A DNA stretch of 64,000 nt from Enterobacter sp. C2. Lineage in GTDB: Bacteria; Pseudomonadota; Gammaproteobacteria; Enterobacterales; Enterobacteriaceae. Of this stretch, positions 16,476-25,774 are shown piece by piece. A program made the position numbers and the translations under genes. Where the stretch lies: contig NZ_CP082269.1 in NCBI RefSeq assembly GCF_019880405.1, positions 1,984,001 through 2,048,000 of the forward strand, in the 5' to 3' direction. The notes beneath the pieces are model-generated. The model worked only from the letters and a program-made list of their open reading frames with translations, did not search any database and was not told the origin of the DNA. Within the stretch, counting starts at the first letter, position 1, and every line of letters starts with the position of its first letter.

Positions 16476-18049
16476 CAGTCGATCACTCGCCCCTTGAATG
16501 CGAACAGCCCCTGCGGCCGTTTCTGGATATACAGCACGATCAGTACCAGGATGGCGATTTTGCCCAGCACCGCGCCAATCTGCGGCTCCAGCAGCTTGTT
16601 GATGATGCCGAGGCCAAAGGCCGCCACCACCGTGCCTGCCAGCTGGCCAACGCCACCCAGTACCACCACTAAAAATGAGTCAATGATATAGCCTTGGCCC
16701 AGCTCGGGGCCGACGTTGCCCAGCTGCGACAGCGCCACGCCCCCCAGCCCGGCGATGCCGGAGCCCAGCCCGAAGGCCAGCATATCAACCCGCCCGGTGG
16801 GTACGCCGCAGCAGTCGGCCATCCGTCGGTTTTGGGTGACCGCTCGCACGTTCATCCCTAACCGGGTCTTGTTGAGCAGCAGCCAGGTGAGGGCCAGCAC
16901 CAGCAGGACAAAGACGATCACCGCGATGCGGTTGTATGGCAGGATCAGGTTCGGCAGCACCGCCCAGCCGCCGGAGAGCCAGCCAGGGTTGGCTACCTCC
17001 AGGTTCTGCGCTCCGAAAAGCAGGCGCACCAGCTGGATCAGCATCAGGCTGATGCCCCAGGTCGCCAGCAGGGTCTCCAGCGGACGGCCATAGAGATGGC
17101 GAATGATCAGCCGCTCCAGCGCCATGCCCATCGCGGCGGTAATGAAAAAGGCCACCGGCAGGGCGACAATGGGATAGAGGGCCAGCCACTGCGGGGCGAG
17201 GCGGGCAAAGAGATCCTGTACCAGCCAGGTGGCGTACGCCCCCAGCATCAGCATCTCGCCGTGGGCCATGTTGATCACCCCCAGCAAGCCATAGGTAATG
17301 GCCAGACCCAGAGCCGCCAGCAGCAGGATAGATCCCAGCGACAGGCCGCTGAAGGCCTGCCCCAGCCAGTCACCCCAGCGCAGACGCTGCTGGATCTGCT
17401 GCAGGCTCTCGGCGGCGGCGGCGCGCACGCTGGCGTCCGGCTCATTTTGCGGCTGGGTCAGCCGCTGAAGGCTGGCCTGGATCGGCGGAGCACTGCTTTC
17501 ACCCAGCTGTTTAACCGCCTGCAGGCGCACCTGCGGATTTGCATCGGCGAGCTGGAGAGTGGCAACGGCCAGCAGTAGCGCCGCCTTCACCTCGTCATCC
17601 TGCTCCTGGGCCAGCCGCTGTTGCAGCAGCGGAAGCTGCTCTGCCGTGGCGTCGTTTTGCAGATCATGTGCGGCGGCAAGGCGCTGGGTGCGATCCTCGC
17701 TGACCAGCTGGTGGGCGGCAAGCGCGTTAGCCACCAGAGTGCGGATGCGGTTGTTCATAAACAGTTTGCGCGGATTACCCTCCGGGGCCGCGTTGCCCTC
17801 CAGCGGCGTCAGGGTCTCTCCCGACAGGGTAAAGAGCTGGCCGCGCTTATCGACAACCACGTTCTCCTGGCGCAGCGCCTGGAGCAGAGGTAAGCGCGAC
17901 GCATCGGGCGCGGCGGACCAGGTTTGTAAAAGCTGCGCCTGCTGGGTGCGGCTGGCAGCGCCGTAGTCGCTTGCCGGTCCGGCAGAGGCCGTGCCGATGA
18001 ACAGCAGGCAGCAGGCAAAGAAGAGGCCGAATCGCGTGGCTATTTTCAT
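16475..18049 (-). CDS. urtB: UrtB urea ABC transporter permease with extra N-terminal domain (524 aa)
   Basis: A signal-like N-terminus (ending SAGPAS) and a ~200-residue helical HEAT-like region (repeated LQALRQE / AESLQQI-type helices) precede a LivH-type permease with GVINMAHGEMLMLGAYATW. This extended form is the norm for bacterial UrtB. The N-terminal domain is probably periplasmic and of unknown role. A hairpin lies between this gene and urtA upstream. Confidence 0.93.
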   Translation of the reverse strand: MKIATRFGLFFACCLLFIGTASAGPASDYGAASRTQQAQLLQTWSAAPDASRLPLLQALRQENVVVDKRGQLFTLSGETLTPLEGNAAPEGNPRKLFMNNRIRTLVANALAAHQLVSEDRTQRLAAAHDLQNDATAEQLPLLQQRLAQEQDDEVKAALLLAVATLQLADANPQVRLQAVKQLGESSAPPIQASLQRLTQPQNEPDASVRAAAAESLQQIQQRLRWGDWLGQAFSGLSLGSILLLAALGLAITYGLLGVINMAHGEMLMLGAYATWLVQDLFARLAPQWLALYPIVALPVAFFITAAMGMALERLIIRHLYGRPLETLLATWGISLMLIQLVRLLFGAQNLEVANPGWLSGGWAVLPNLILPYNRIAVIVFVLLVLALTWLLLNKTRLGMNVRAVTQNRRMADCCGVPTGRVDMLAFGLGSGIAGLGGVALSQLGNVGPELGQGYIIDSFLVVVLGGVGQLAGTVVAAFGLGIINKLLEPQIGAVLGKIAILVLIVLYIQKRPQGLFAFKGRVID

Positions 18050-18077
18050 GGTCGCTTATTCCGCTGATGGAGTCATT

Positions 18078-18101
18078 GCCCGGCAGCTCATGCCGCCGGG
18101 C
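18078..18101 (-). terminator. Attenuating hairpin between urtA and urtB
   Basis: GCCCGGC (18078-18084) and GCCGGGC (18095-18101) form a perfect 7-bp stem in the 59-bp urtA-urtB gap, with no T-run. Such a hairpin after a solute-binding-protein gene commonly stabilises its mRNA so that binding protein exceeds permease. Confidence 0.5.
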
Positions 18102-18108
18102 GTCTGGG

Positions 18109-19380
18109 TTACTGCCCGGTGGATTTCACTGGCGTATCCGGCTTCTTATCGTTACCGGCGATAAATGGGCTCCACGGCTGGGCGCGAACCGGCTGTTCGG
18201 TCTGCCAGACGACGTTGAACTGGCCGTTATCTTCGATCTCGCCGATCATCACCGGTTTGTGCAGGTGATGGTTGGTTTTATCCATGGTCAGGGTGAAGCC
18301 GTCCGGCGCTTTATAGGTCTGTCCGGCCATCGCCGCGCGGACCTTATCCACGTCGGTAGTGCCCGCTTTCTCAACCGCCTGGGCCCACATGTGCAGCCCC
18401 ACGTAGGTGGCCTCCATTGGATCGTTGGTCACCACGGTATCGGCGTTCGGCAGGTTATGCGCTTTGGCGTAGGCCTTGTAGTCAGCCACAAACTTAGCGT
18501 TGGTTGGATTATCGACGGATTCAAAGTAGTTCCACGCCGCCAGATGGCCCACCAGCGGCTTGGTGTCGATCCCGCGCAGCTCCTCTTCGCCCACCGAGAA
18601 GGCCACTACCGGCACGTCGGTGGCCTTGATGCTCTGGTTAGCCAGCTCCTTATAGAACGGCACGTTGGAGTCGCCGTTGATGGTGGAGACCACGGCGGTT
18701 TTGCCCCCGGCGGCGAACTTCTTGATGTTGGCGACGATGGTCTGGTAATCGCTGTGGCCAAACGGGGTGTAGACCTCTTCAATGTCTTTATCCTGCACGC
18801 CTTTGCTGTGCAGGAAGGCACGCAGGATCTTGTTGGTGGTGCGCGGGTAGACGTAGTCGGTGCCCAGCAGGAAGAAGCGTTTGGCGCTGCCGCCGTCCTC
18901 GCTCATCAGATACTCCACCGCCGGGATCGCCTGCTGATTTGGTGCCGCGCCGGTATAGAAGACGTTCGGTGACATCTCTTCGCCCTCGTACTGCACCGGG
19001 TAGAAGAGCAGACCGTTCAGCTCCTCGAAGACCGGCAGCACCGATTTGCGCGACACCGAGGTCCAGCAGCCAAACACCGCCGCGACCTTATCCTGGGAGA
19101 TGAGCTGGCGGGCTTTCTCGGCAAACAGCGGCCAGTTAGAGGCGGGATCGACCACTACCGGCTCCAGCTTTTTCCCCAGCACGCCGCCGTTGGCGTTGAT
19201 CTCATCGATGGTCATCAGCGCGACGTTTTTCAGCGGCGTTTCGGAGATCGCCATGGTGCCGGAGAGCGAGTGCATGATGCCGACCTTGATGGTATCGGCG
19301 GCCCAGGCCTGCCAGGAGATCCCCATGCCGACCATGGTTGCGGAGAGGGCAAAGGCTTTAATTAACGAACGTCTTTTCAT
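18109..19380 (-). CDS. urtA: UrtA urea-binding periplasmic protein (423 aa)
   Basis: Substrate-binding protein of the UrtA/FmdD type with a signal peptide (ends SWQAWA). The mature domain begins DTIKVGIMHSLSGTMAIS and contains FGCWTSVSRKSVLPVFEE and the GLLFYPVQYEGEEMSPN segment characteristic of urea binders. I chose ATG 19380 because AGGGG lies six bases upstream; ATG 19383 and TTG 19386 are closer to it. It captures urea in the periplasm and delivers it to UrtBCDE. Only 28-34 bp separate it from the GntR gene. Confidence 0.94.
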   Translation of the reverse strand: MKRRSLIKAFALSATMVGMGISWQAWAADTIKVGIMHSLSGTMAISETPLKNVALMTIDEINANGGVLGKKLEPVVVDPASNWPLFAEKARQLISQDKVAAVFGCWTSVSRKSVLPVFEELNGLLFYPVQYEGEEMSPNVFYTGAAPNQQAIPAVEYLMSEDGGSAKRFFLLGTDYVYPRTTNKILRAFLHSKGVQDKDIEEVYTPFGHSDYQTIVANIKKFAAGGKTAVVSTINGDSNVPFYKELANQSIKATDVPVVAFSVGEEELRGIDTKPLVGHLAAWNYFESVDNPTNAKFVADYKAYAKAHNLPNADTVVTNDPMEATYVGLHMWAQAVEKAGTTDVDKVRAAMAGQTYKAPDGFTLTMDKTNHHLHKPVMIGEIEDNGQFNVVWQTEQPVRAQPWSPFIAGNDKKPDTPVKSTGQ

Positions 19381-19414
19381 CATCAACCCCTAAAAGTGTA
19401 AGAGAATTATTGCG

Positions 19415-20107
19415 TTATATCTGCGATGAAACCGGCGATAGCCGCGATTGCTGAAGCCTGTGTAGTGTGATTTTTCTGACCACCGCTTTGCTCTGTAATA
19501 TGTGGTCGGTCAGGATCCGCTGCGCCTCCTCTGTCTGCTGTGTCAAAATGGCGCGTAGCACGCGCCCGTGTTCTTGATAGGTCGCCGCCACCCGATCCTC
19601 CCGCGTAAAGTCGAGATGGCGAATAATGCGGATCTTCTCCGTCAGATCGACATGAACCCGCGTCATCTCGCCGTTGCCCGTTGCCGCCACCAGCGCGGTA
19701 TGGAACTGCTCGTCGTGGGGCGACACCGCCAGCCCGTCTTCGAGCGGCGGGGCATCGACCCAAAACGCAATCAGCGGGGCGAGATGCTCGGCGCAGGTGC
19801 CGGGGGGCATTCCGCACAGGCGGCGTACCGCCTCGCGCTCCAGCACGATCCGCAGATCGTACAGCGCCTCAAACCAGGCGAAGTCGAACGGTTTCACCTG
19901 CCAGCCGCTGCGGGAGGCAACCTCGACGTAGCCCTCGTGCTCTAGCCAGTAGAGCGCCTGGCGCACCGGGGTTCGGCTGGCGGCCATCCGTCCGGCAACC
20001 TCGCTCTCGCTAAAGCGATCCCCCGGCATCAGCTGAAAAGTGAAAATCTCATTTTTCAGCGCGCGGTAGATGCGCTCCGCCAGCCCCGGCTTGCCGCTCA
20101 TGCTCAC
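19415..20107 (-). CDS. GntR/FCD regulator of the urea operon (230 aa)
   Basis: N-terminal winged helix-turn-helix (SRTPVRQALYWLEHEGYVEV) and C-terminal all-helical FCD ligand domain (Asp/His residues around DEQFHTALVAATGN), so FadR-subfamily GntR. The GTG start at 20107 overlaps the urea carboxylase stop; ATG 20101 is an alternative. Being inside the operon, it is the obvious candidate to bind the GTATAC-centred palindrome at the operon promoter. The effector could be urea, allophanate or biuret, but nothing in the sequence decides. Confidence 0.88.
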   Translation of the reverse strand: MSMSGKPGLAERIYRALKNEIFTFQLMPGDRFSESEVAGRMAASRTPVRQALYWLEHEGYVEVASRSGWQVKPFDFAWFEALYDLRIVLEREAVRRLCGMPPGTCAEHLAPLIAFWVDAPPLEDGLAVSPHDEQFHTALVAATGNGEMTRVHVDLTEKIRIIRHLDFTREDRVAATYQEHGRVLRAILTQQTEEAQRILTDHILQSKAVVRKITLHRLQQSRLSPVSSQI

Positions 20108-23100
20108 GACTCAAGCCACAGCAGCGCGTCGCCAGGCGTGACCGGGCGGCCCGGCTGGCAGCCAATACGCTTAATGCGGCCCGCCTGCGGAGCGTGGATC
20201 GCCAGCTCCATCTTCATCGCCTCGACAATCACCAGCGGCTGACCTTCAATAACCTCATCGCCAGGCTGGACCAGTACCTTCCAGATGTTGCCGTTCATGT
20301 CGGCGTTCACCGCCAGCGCGCCGTCATCTATCTCTTCAGCCGCGGGCAGCACGATCTCCTCGGGCTGGGCCTGCTCATCCAGCTGCCAGCGGGCAACCTC
20401 TTCGCTAAAGGCGGTAGCCTGACGCTCGCGGAACTGCGCAATCTCGGGTGCGTTTTGCGCAAGGAAACGCAGATGCTCGGCGTAGTCGAATACTGTCTCC
20501 TCGATGCGGATGGTGGCCCGGCCTTCGCGGAAATCATCCCGCAGGCGATCCAGCTCCTCCTCGCTGACCGGGTAGAAGCGAACCTGGTCGAAGAAGCGCA
20601 GCAGCCACGGCTCGTCCGGCTTGAACTGGCTGTTTTTCAGGAATTTGTTCCAGATAGGCAGGGTGCGGCCCACCAGCTGGTAGCCGCCGGGGGAGTCCAT
20701 GCCGTAGATGCACATATACATCCCGCCGATACCTACCGTGCCCTCGGCGGTGAAGGTGCGGGCCGGGTTATATTTCGAGCTCAGCAGACGGTGGCGCGGA
20801 TCCACCGGGACGGCGCAGGGCGCGCCCAGGTAGACATCGCCGAGACCGAGGATCAGGTAGCTGGCATCGAAAATCGTGTCGCGCACCGCGTTGCGATCCG
20901 CCAGGCCGTTAATGCGCTGAATAAAGTCGACGTTGTTAGGCAGCCACGGGGCGCTGGCCCGCACCGTGTCCTGGTAGCGGCTGACCGCGCCAAGGGTGGC
21001 GCTGTCCTCAAAGGCCATCGGCATCCAGACGATGCGCGACGGCACCTTCATCTCGCTGACGTCTCCCAGGCGGCCTTCAATTTCCAGCAACATCTTCACC
21101 AGCGACGGCTGGCTGATAACAAGGCTGTCGTAGCGGATCTGCAGCGAGCGCACCCCAGGCGAAAGCTCTTTAATGCCCGGATGGGCCAGCGCCTGAAGCT
21201 GCTCCATCAGCAGGCTAACCCGCAGGCGCAGGGCCAGATCGAGAACGTTTTCGCCATACTCAATCAGGATGTAGTTATCGCCCGCCTGGCGATAGCAGAT
21301 AGCGGGCGTCGTGCCGCTGGCCGGTATAGAGACCAGCGCGGCGGCGGAGATCCCGTCTCGATCCGCCAGCGACGGGATAGCAAACTCAGGCAGCGTTTCG
21401 GCAGGCTCCAGCGTCTCAACGATGCGGTGCTGGGCCTTCTCCAGCGCCACCGCCTCTTCAACGCTAATCGGGTAGAAGCGCAGGCGATCTCCTGGCTTCA
21501 CCTGGCCCACTTTCCACAGCTCCGCTTTGGCGATGGTCACGGGACAGACAAAACCGCCGAGGCTGGGACCGTCGCGGGTGAGGATCACCGGGAAGTCGCC
21601 GGTAAAGTTGATCGCACCGATGGCGTACTCGCAGTCGTGAACGTTAGACGGGTGCAGGCCCGCCTCGCCGCCGTCTGGCCGGGTCCAGGACGGCTTCGGC
21701 CCACTCAGGCGCACGCCGAGACGGTTAGAGTTGTAGTGCACCTGCCACTCGCTGGCGAAGAACTCATCCATTGATTCCTGGGTGAAGAAATCCGGTGCGC
21801 CGTGGGGGCCGTAGAGCACGCCGATGTGCCAGCTCTCTCCATACTCCGGGATCAGCCCGGCGGCCAGCGGCTGCGGATCCCGCTCTGGCGCAGGCGTGGT
21901 GCAGGCGGCCAGTGCAGGACGGGAGAGAGGCAGCAGGTCGGCCACCTTCAGCGTGCGTCCGGCGTGGCCGCCAAACTGTCCAAGAGCAAAGGTCGCCCGG
22001 CTGCCGAGATAACAGGGCACATCAATACCGTTGCGCACCGCAAGATAGGTGCGACACCCGGACTGGGCGCGACCCAGTATCAGCGTCTGCCCGGCCTTTA
22101 CCGCCACCGGCTGCCAGTACGCCACCGGTTGGCCGTCAAGCTCGGCATGACAGTCGGCCCCGGTCAGGGCAATGGTGGTGTCGCTATGAAACAGCAGCGT
22201 CGGCCCTTGCAAGGTAAACTCCAGCCCGGCGGCGGAGGCGTGGTTGCCGACGATGCGGTTAGCCAGGCGGAAGGCAAAATCGTCCATCGGCCCCGAGGGC
22301 GGGACGCCGACGTCCCAGTAGCCCGGACGACCGGGGTAATCCTGAACGCTGCTCCATGTACCGGGCTGTAATACCTCAATGGCCGCCATCGCAGGGGTAA
22401 AGGTATCGAGCATCCGCGTCCAGACGCGGCCCTGAACAAAGGCCTCGCTGGCGACGATCTGCCGCAGGTAGTCAAGGTTAGTGGCGATGCCGTGCAGCTG
22501 GGTGGCGTCCAGCGCCTCGCGCAGCGTAAGCAGGGCCGCCTCGCGCGTATCCGCATGGACAATCAGCTTGGCGATCATTGGATCGTAGAAGGCGGAGACC
22601 TCGCTGCCGGTGGTGACGCCGCTGTCGACGCGCACGTTCTCCGGGAAGCTCACGTGGGTCAGCACGCCAGGACTCGGCTGGAAATTCTTCAGCGGATTTT
22701 CGGCATACAGCCGCACCTCAATCGCCGCGCCCTGCGGTGGGCGCTGGAGCCGCGCCCAGTCGATGGTATCTCCGGCGGCAACGCGCAGCATGCACTCCAC
22801 CAGGTCGAGACCGGTAACGGACTCAGTGACCGGGTGCTCTACCTGTAGGCGGGTGTTGACCTCAAGAAAGTAGAACGCATCCTGCCCGGCGTCATAGATG
22901 TACTCCACCGTGCCCGCGCTGCGGTAGTTAACCAGCTTGCCCAGCTCAACGGCGGAGGCGAGCAGCGCAGAGCGGGTCGCCTGCGGTAACCCCGGCGCAG
23001 GCGTCTCTTCCACCACCTTCTGATTGCGGCGTTGCAGAGAGCAGTCGCGCTCCCCGAGGGCCACGACGTTGCCGTTGCCGTCGCCGAAAATCTGGACCTC

Positions 23101-23724
23101 GACGTGGCGGGCGCGATCGATGCAGCGTTCAATAAACACGCCTGCATCGCTGAAGAACTGCTCGCCCAGACGGCGGACGCTCTCCCATGCCAGCTGCAAC
23201 GCCTCGCCGTCGGCGCAGCGGGTCAAGCCTATCCCGCCGCCGCCCGCGGTGCTTTTCAACATCACCGGGTAGCCAATCTGCTGCGCGGCCAGAAGCGCCT
23301 CGTCGAGGCTGTTCAGCAGGCCCGTCCCCGGCGTCATCGGCACGCCAGCCTGCGCGGCCAGCTCCCGTGCCCGGTGTTTGAGGCCAAACTCACCAATCTG
23401 CTGCGCCGTGGGGCCAACAAAGACAATGCCCGCCTGCTCGCAGGCGTCGGCAAAGGCCAGGCTCTCAGAGAGAAAACCGTAGCCGGGCCAGATAGCCTGC
23501 GCGCCGCTTTGTTTAGCGGCATCAATAATGCTGTCGATGCGCAGATAACTGTCGCTGGCCTTCTCTCCGCCGAGCGGCAGGGCGATATCTGCCGCTTTGA
23601 CGTGTTCGGCGTTTTTATCCGCATCGGAATAGACGGCGATGCTCACGATCCCCAGACGGCGCAGGGTGCGGATGGCGCGGCAGGCGATTTCGCCCCGGTT
23701 GGCAATCAGTACGCGATCAAACAT
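20104..23724 (-). CDS. uca: Urea carboxylase (1206 aa)
   Basis: Single-chain biotin enzyme that turns urea, ATP and bicarbonate into allophanate. Order: biotin carboxylase (MFDRVLIANRGEIACRAIR, glycine-rich STAGGGGIGLTR, EVNTRLQVEHPVTE), carboxyltransferase domains (AHS2- and AHS1-like, about residues 470-1020) and a C-terminal biotinyl domain with VEAMKMELAI, the Lys between the Mets being the biotin site. The start at 23724 has AAGGAGAT upstream; longer frames to 23808 run into the previous gene. It overlaps allophanate hydrolase by 8 bp. The urea-carboxylase-associated proteins (UAAP1/2) found in many such clusters are absent. Confidence 0.95.
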   Translation of the reverse strand: MFDRVLIANRGEIACRAIRTLRRLGIVSIAVYSDADKNAEHVKAADIALPLGGEKASDSYLRIDSIIDAAKQSGAQAIWPGYGFLSESLAFADACEQAGIVFVGPTAQQIGEFGLKHRARELAAQAGVPMTPGTGLLNSLDEALLAAQQIGYPVMLKSTAGGGGIGLTRCADGEALQLAWESVRRLGEQFFSDAGVFIERCIDRARHVEVQIFGDGNGNVVALGERDCSLQRRNQKVVEETPAPGLPQATRSALLASAVELGKLVNYRSAGTVEYIYDAGQDAFYFLEVNTRLQVEHPVTESVTGLDLVECMLRVAAGDTIDWARLQRPPQGAAIEVRLYAENPLKNFQPSPGVLTHVSFPENVRVDSGVTTGSEVSAFYDPMIAKLIVHADTREAALLTLREALDATQLHGIATNLDYLRQIVASEAFVQGRVWTRMLDTFTPAMAAIEVLQPGTWSSVQDYPGRPGYWDVGVPPSGPMDDFAFRLANRIVGNHASAAGLEFTLQGPTLLFHSDTTIALTGADCHAELDGQPVAYWQPVAVKAGQTLILGRAQSGCRTYLAVRNGIDVPCYLGSRATFALGQFGGHAGRTLKVADLLPLSRPALAACTTPAPERDPQPLAAGLIPEYGESWHIGVLYGPHGAPDFFTQESMDEFFASEWQVHYNSNRLGVRLSGPKPSWTRPDGGEAGLHPSNVHDCEYAIGAINFTGDFPVILTRDGPSLGGFVCPVTIAKAELWKVGQVKPGDRLRFYPISVEEAVALEKAQHRIVETLEPAETLPEFAIPSLADRDGISAAALVSIPASGTTPAICYRQAGDNYILIEYGENVLDLALRLRVSLLMEQLQALAHPGIKELSPGVRSLQIRYDSLVISQPSLVKMLLEIEGRLGDVSEMKVPSRIVWMPMAFEDSATLGAVSRYQDTVRASAPWLPNNVDFIQRINGLADRNAVRDTIFDASYLILGLGDVYLGAPCAVPVDPRHRLLSSKYNPARTFTAEGTVGIGGMYMCIYGMDSPGGYQLVGRTLPIWNKFLKNSQFKPDEPWLLRFFDQVRFYPVSEEELDRLRDDFREGRATIRIEETVFDYAEHLRFLAQNAPEIAQFRERQATAFSEEVARWQLDEQAQPEEIVLPAAEEIDDGALAVNADMNGNIWKVLVQPGDEVIEGQPLVIVEAMKMELAIHAPQAGRIKRIGCQPGRPVTPGDALLWLES

Positions 23725-25516
23725 GCTGTATCTCCTTGCTGGCGAGCCAGTTCCGCCAGCCTTTGTAAGCCGTAATGTCCTGCGCGTCGCCGAGCGCCGC
23801 ACCCTCACAGATAAAGCCTTTCACCCAGCGACCATCCACCAGCTCCAGAGAGCCGATCCCCAGCGGGGCCGGGATCTCGGCAACAAACTCTCCGAAGCGC
23901 GCCAGCGGGATATCCCACAGCTCAACCTGAATAGATTCGCCGCTGCTGGCCCGGGCCAGGCCCGGCTTTGCCGGCTGGGTGTTGGCCAGGGCGTAGAGGC
24001 GGTAGCAGGGAGCAGTTTCACTGGCCTCCACAAACACCGCCTTACGGTTAATCAGCTGGTGGTTAAGCGGCATGCCGCGCAGATGCGCCCCGACGACCGC
24101 AACACGCACGTGATCCTGTGAGAGAGGCAGCGCTTGGCCTGCAGGGAGTCGGCTGCCAGTTGCCCCCAGGGGCAGGCCGCTCTGCGCCTGCCATCGAATG
24201 CCGAAGCTGGCTAAGGCGCGATCGTGCCAGGCGGGGGCGAGCAGGGTGATCCCGGCGGGCAGTCCGTCGGCGCGGAACGGCGCGGGCAGGGCCAGGGCGC
24301 TGAGATCGGCCAGGTTGGTAAAGTTGGTGTAGGTGCCAAACTCCGAGTTGTAGCGGATCGGCTCCTGCTGCATCTCATCTTTGGTGCGGATGGTGGGCGA
24401 GGTAGGCACGACCAGCGCGTCCACTTCGGCAAGGGCCTGCTGAATGTTGCGGGCCAGTTCGGCGCGCAGGTACTCAGCTTTGTAGGCTTCTATCGCGCTA
24501 TAGCGGCTACCCCCGGCGATAATCTGATATACCGTGGGATCCATCTCCTCCGGGCGGTCGATGATCTCTCCTACGGCAGCGGTGCGCTCGGCGACCCACG
24601 GCCCCTGATAGAGCTGAGCGGCCAGCTCGGCGAACGGTGTGAAATCGATGGTTTTCAGCGTTACGCCACAGGCACGTAGCTGCTCCAGAGCGCGCTCCCA
24701 CGCCTCTTCGGCCTGGGCGTCGCCAAAGAATTGCAGCGTGTCGGGAATGGCAAACAGCGGACGCTCGGGCAGCGCGGCGGGCGCGGTGGCCGGTGCGCGG
24801 CGGGAGTAGGCGTCATGGGCGTCGTAGCCTGCCGCCGCCTCGGCAACGGTCCAGGCATCGCTGACGGTGAGGGCAAACACCGATACGGTATCGTTAAGGC
24901 GGCAGGCTGGAACCACGCCGCTGGCGGAGAACCAGCCTTTTGTCGGTTTCAGCCCGATGATGTTATTGAAACCGGCGGGCACCCGGCCGGAGCCTGCGGT
25001 GTCGGTCCCGAGGGAAAAGGGGACCAGACCGCGGGCCACTGCCGACGCCGAGCCAGAGCTGGAGCCGCCGCTCACGTAATCAGAATTAAAACTGTTGCTC
25101 ACCGCACCCCATGGGGAACGGGTGCCTACCAGTCCAGTAGCAAACTGATCGAGATTGGTCTTGCCAATGACAATAGCCCCGGCGGCTTTAAGCTGCGCAA
25201 CCGTAGTCGCATCCTGCTTGGCGATATAGCGAAACGCCGGGCAGGCCGCCGTGGTCGGAAATCCGGCGACGTCGATATTATCTTTTACCGCAAAAGGGAT
25301 GCCATACAGCGGCAGCGCCGCCGGGTTTTGCTGATATCGGGGGGTTAACGCTCCCAGCTGGGCGGCGATCTGCTCGGGCGTGGCAAGGGTGATCCAGGCA
25401 TTGTCATCGGCAGAGAGGGTTGCCAGGTGCGCCGTCAGCAGAGATAAAACCTCGCCGTGCTGCTGCTGGATCTGCTGCTGCCAACCGCTCAGGGTCAGGC
25501 CGGTCATTGTTGTCAT
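23717..25516 (-). CDS. atzF: Allophanate hydrolase (599 aa)
   Basis: Amidase-signature enzyme that splits allophanate to ammonia and CO2, completing ATP-dependent urea breakdown. The Ser-cisSer-Lys triad is visible: Lys78 (FAVKDNIDV), Ser152 (SGGSSSGSASAVA) and Ser176 (TDTAGSGRVP). A C-terminal allophanate-hydrolase domain (about 440-599, with GMPLNHQLINRKA and CYRLYAL) follows. I chose ATG 25516: the predicted sigma-54 transcript start (~25546) leaves too little leader for ATG 25531; ATG 25507 is also possible. It is the first gene of the operon and overlaps urea carboxylase by 8 bp. Confidence 0.93.
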   Translation of the reverse strand: MTTMTGLTLSGWQQQIQQQHGEVLSLLTAHLATLSADDNAWITLATPEQIAAQLGALTPRYQQNPAALPLYGIPFAVKDNIDVAGFPTTAACPAFRYIAKQDATTVAQLKAAGAIVIGKTNLDQFATGLVGTRSPWGAVSNSFNSDYVSGGSSSGSASAVARGLVPFSLGTDTAGSGRVPAGFNNIIGLKPTKGWFSASGVVPACRLNDTVSVFALTVSDAWTVAEAAAGYDAHDAYSRRAPATAPAALPERPLFAIPDTLQFFGDAQAEEAWERALEQLRACGVTLKTIDFTPFAELAAQLYQGPWVAERTAAVGEIIDRPEEMDPTVYQIIAGGSRYSAIEAYKAEYLRAELARNIQQALAEVDALVVPTSPTIRTKDEMQQEPIRYNSEFGTYTNFTNLADLSALALPAPFRADGLPAGITLLAPAWHDRALASFGIRWQAQSGLPLGATGSRLPAGQALPLSQDHVRVAVVGAHLRGMPLNHQLINRKAVFVEASETAPCYRLYALANTQPAKPGLARASSGESIQVELWDIPLARFGEFVAEIPAPLGIGSLELVDGRWVKGFICEGAALGDAQDITAYKGWRNWLASKEIQHV

Positions 25517-25527
25517 AGTGAGCAATT

Positions 25528-25547
25528 CCATCTGGTATACAAGATGG
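25528..25547 (-). promoter_or_regulatory. 20-bp palindrome, likely GntR operator
   Basis: CCATCT and AGATGG flank a GTATAC centre; 18 of 20 bases are symmetric. FadR/VanR-type GntR proteins bind GTATAC-centred palindromes. It covers the predicted transcription start of the urea operon, an ideal repressor position. The operon encodes its own GntR protein. Confidence 0.75.
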
Positions 25548-25556
25548 AATTCAAAT

Positions 25557-25572
25557 AGCAAGCGGCGTGCCA
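25557..25572 (-). promoter_or_regulatory. Sigma-54 promoter of the urea operon
   Basis: The minus strand reads TGGCACG, four bases, TTGCT, a full match to the -24/-12 sigma-54 consensus (TGGCACGN4TTGCW) with correct GG-GC spacing. It lies just upstream of atzF. Sigma-54 promoters of nitrogen genes are driven by NtrC; an upstream sequence near 25633-25650 (TGC...GCA dyad) is only a weak NtrC-site candidate. Confidence 0.8.
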
Positions 25573-25774
25573 GTTTTTAATCTATTGTTAATTAATAACA
25601 TTTTAATAATGTGCCGTGGCGCGCAGGTTAGGGTTGCACCCGACCTGCGCAGCGTTGAACAAAAAAGGTGCGCGCGGTCACGGTGCGAGGACGTGGGTAA
25701 TACAAAGGGATGATGTTACATAAATCACTGAATTTGCTAAGATGCTTTAATAAGGTGCAACGGGTGGGGAATTT

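Noticed and set aside
20194-21774. 526-codon frame on the plus strand inside urea carboxylase
   Set aside because: Antisense shadow of a GC-rich gene with clear domains; composition (many His, Arg, Gln) is typical of shadow frames.
25633-25650. NtrC-binding site upstream of the urea operon
   Set aside because: The dyad is weak compared with the consensus (only TGC...GCA outer bases hold), so it is not listed as a feature.
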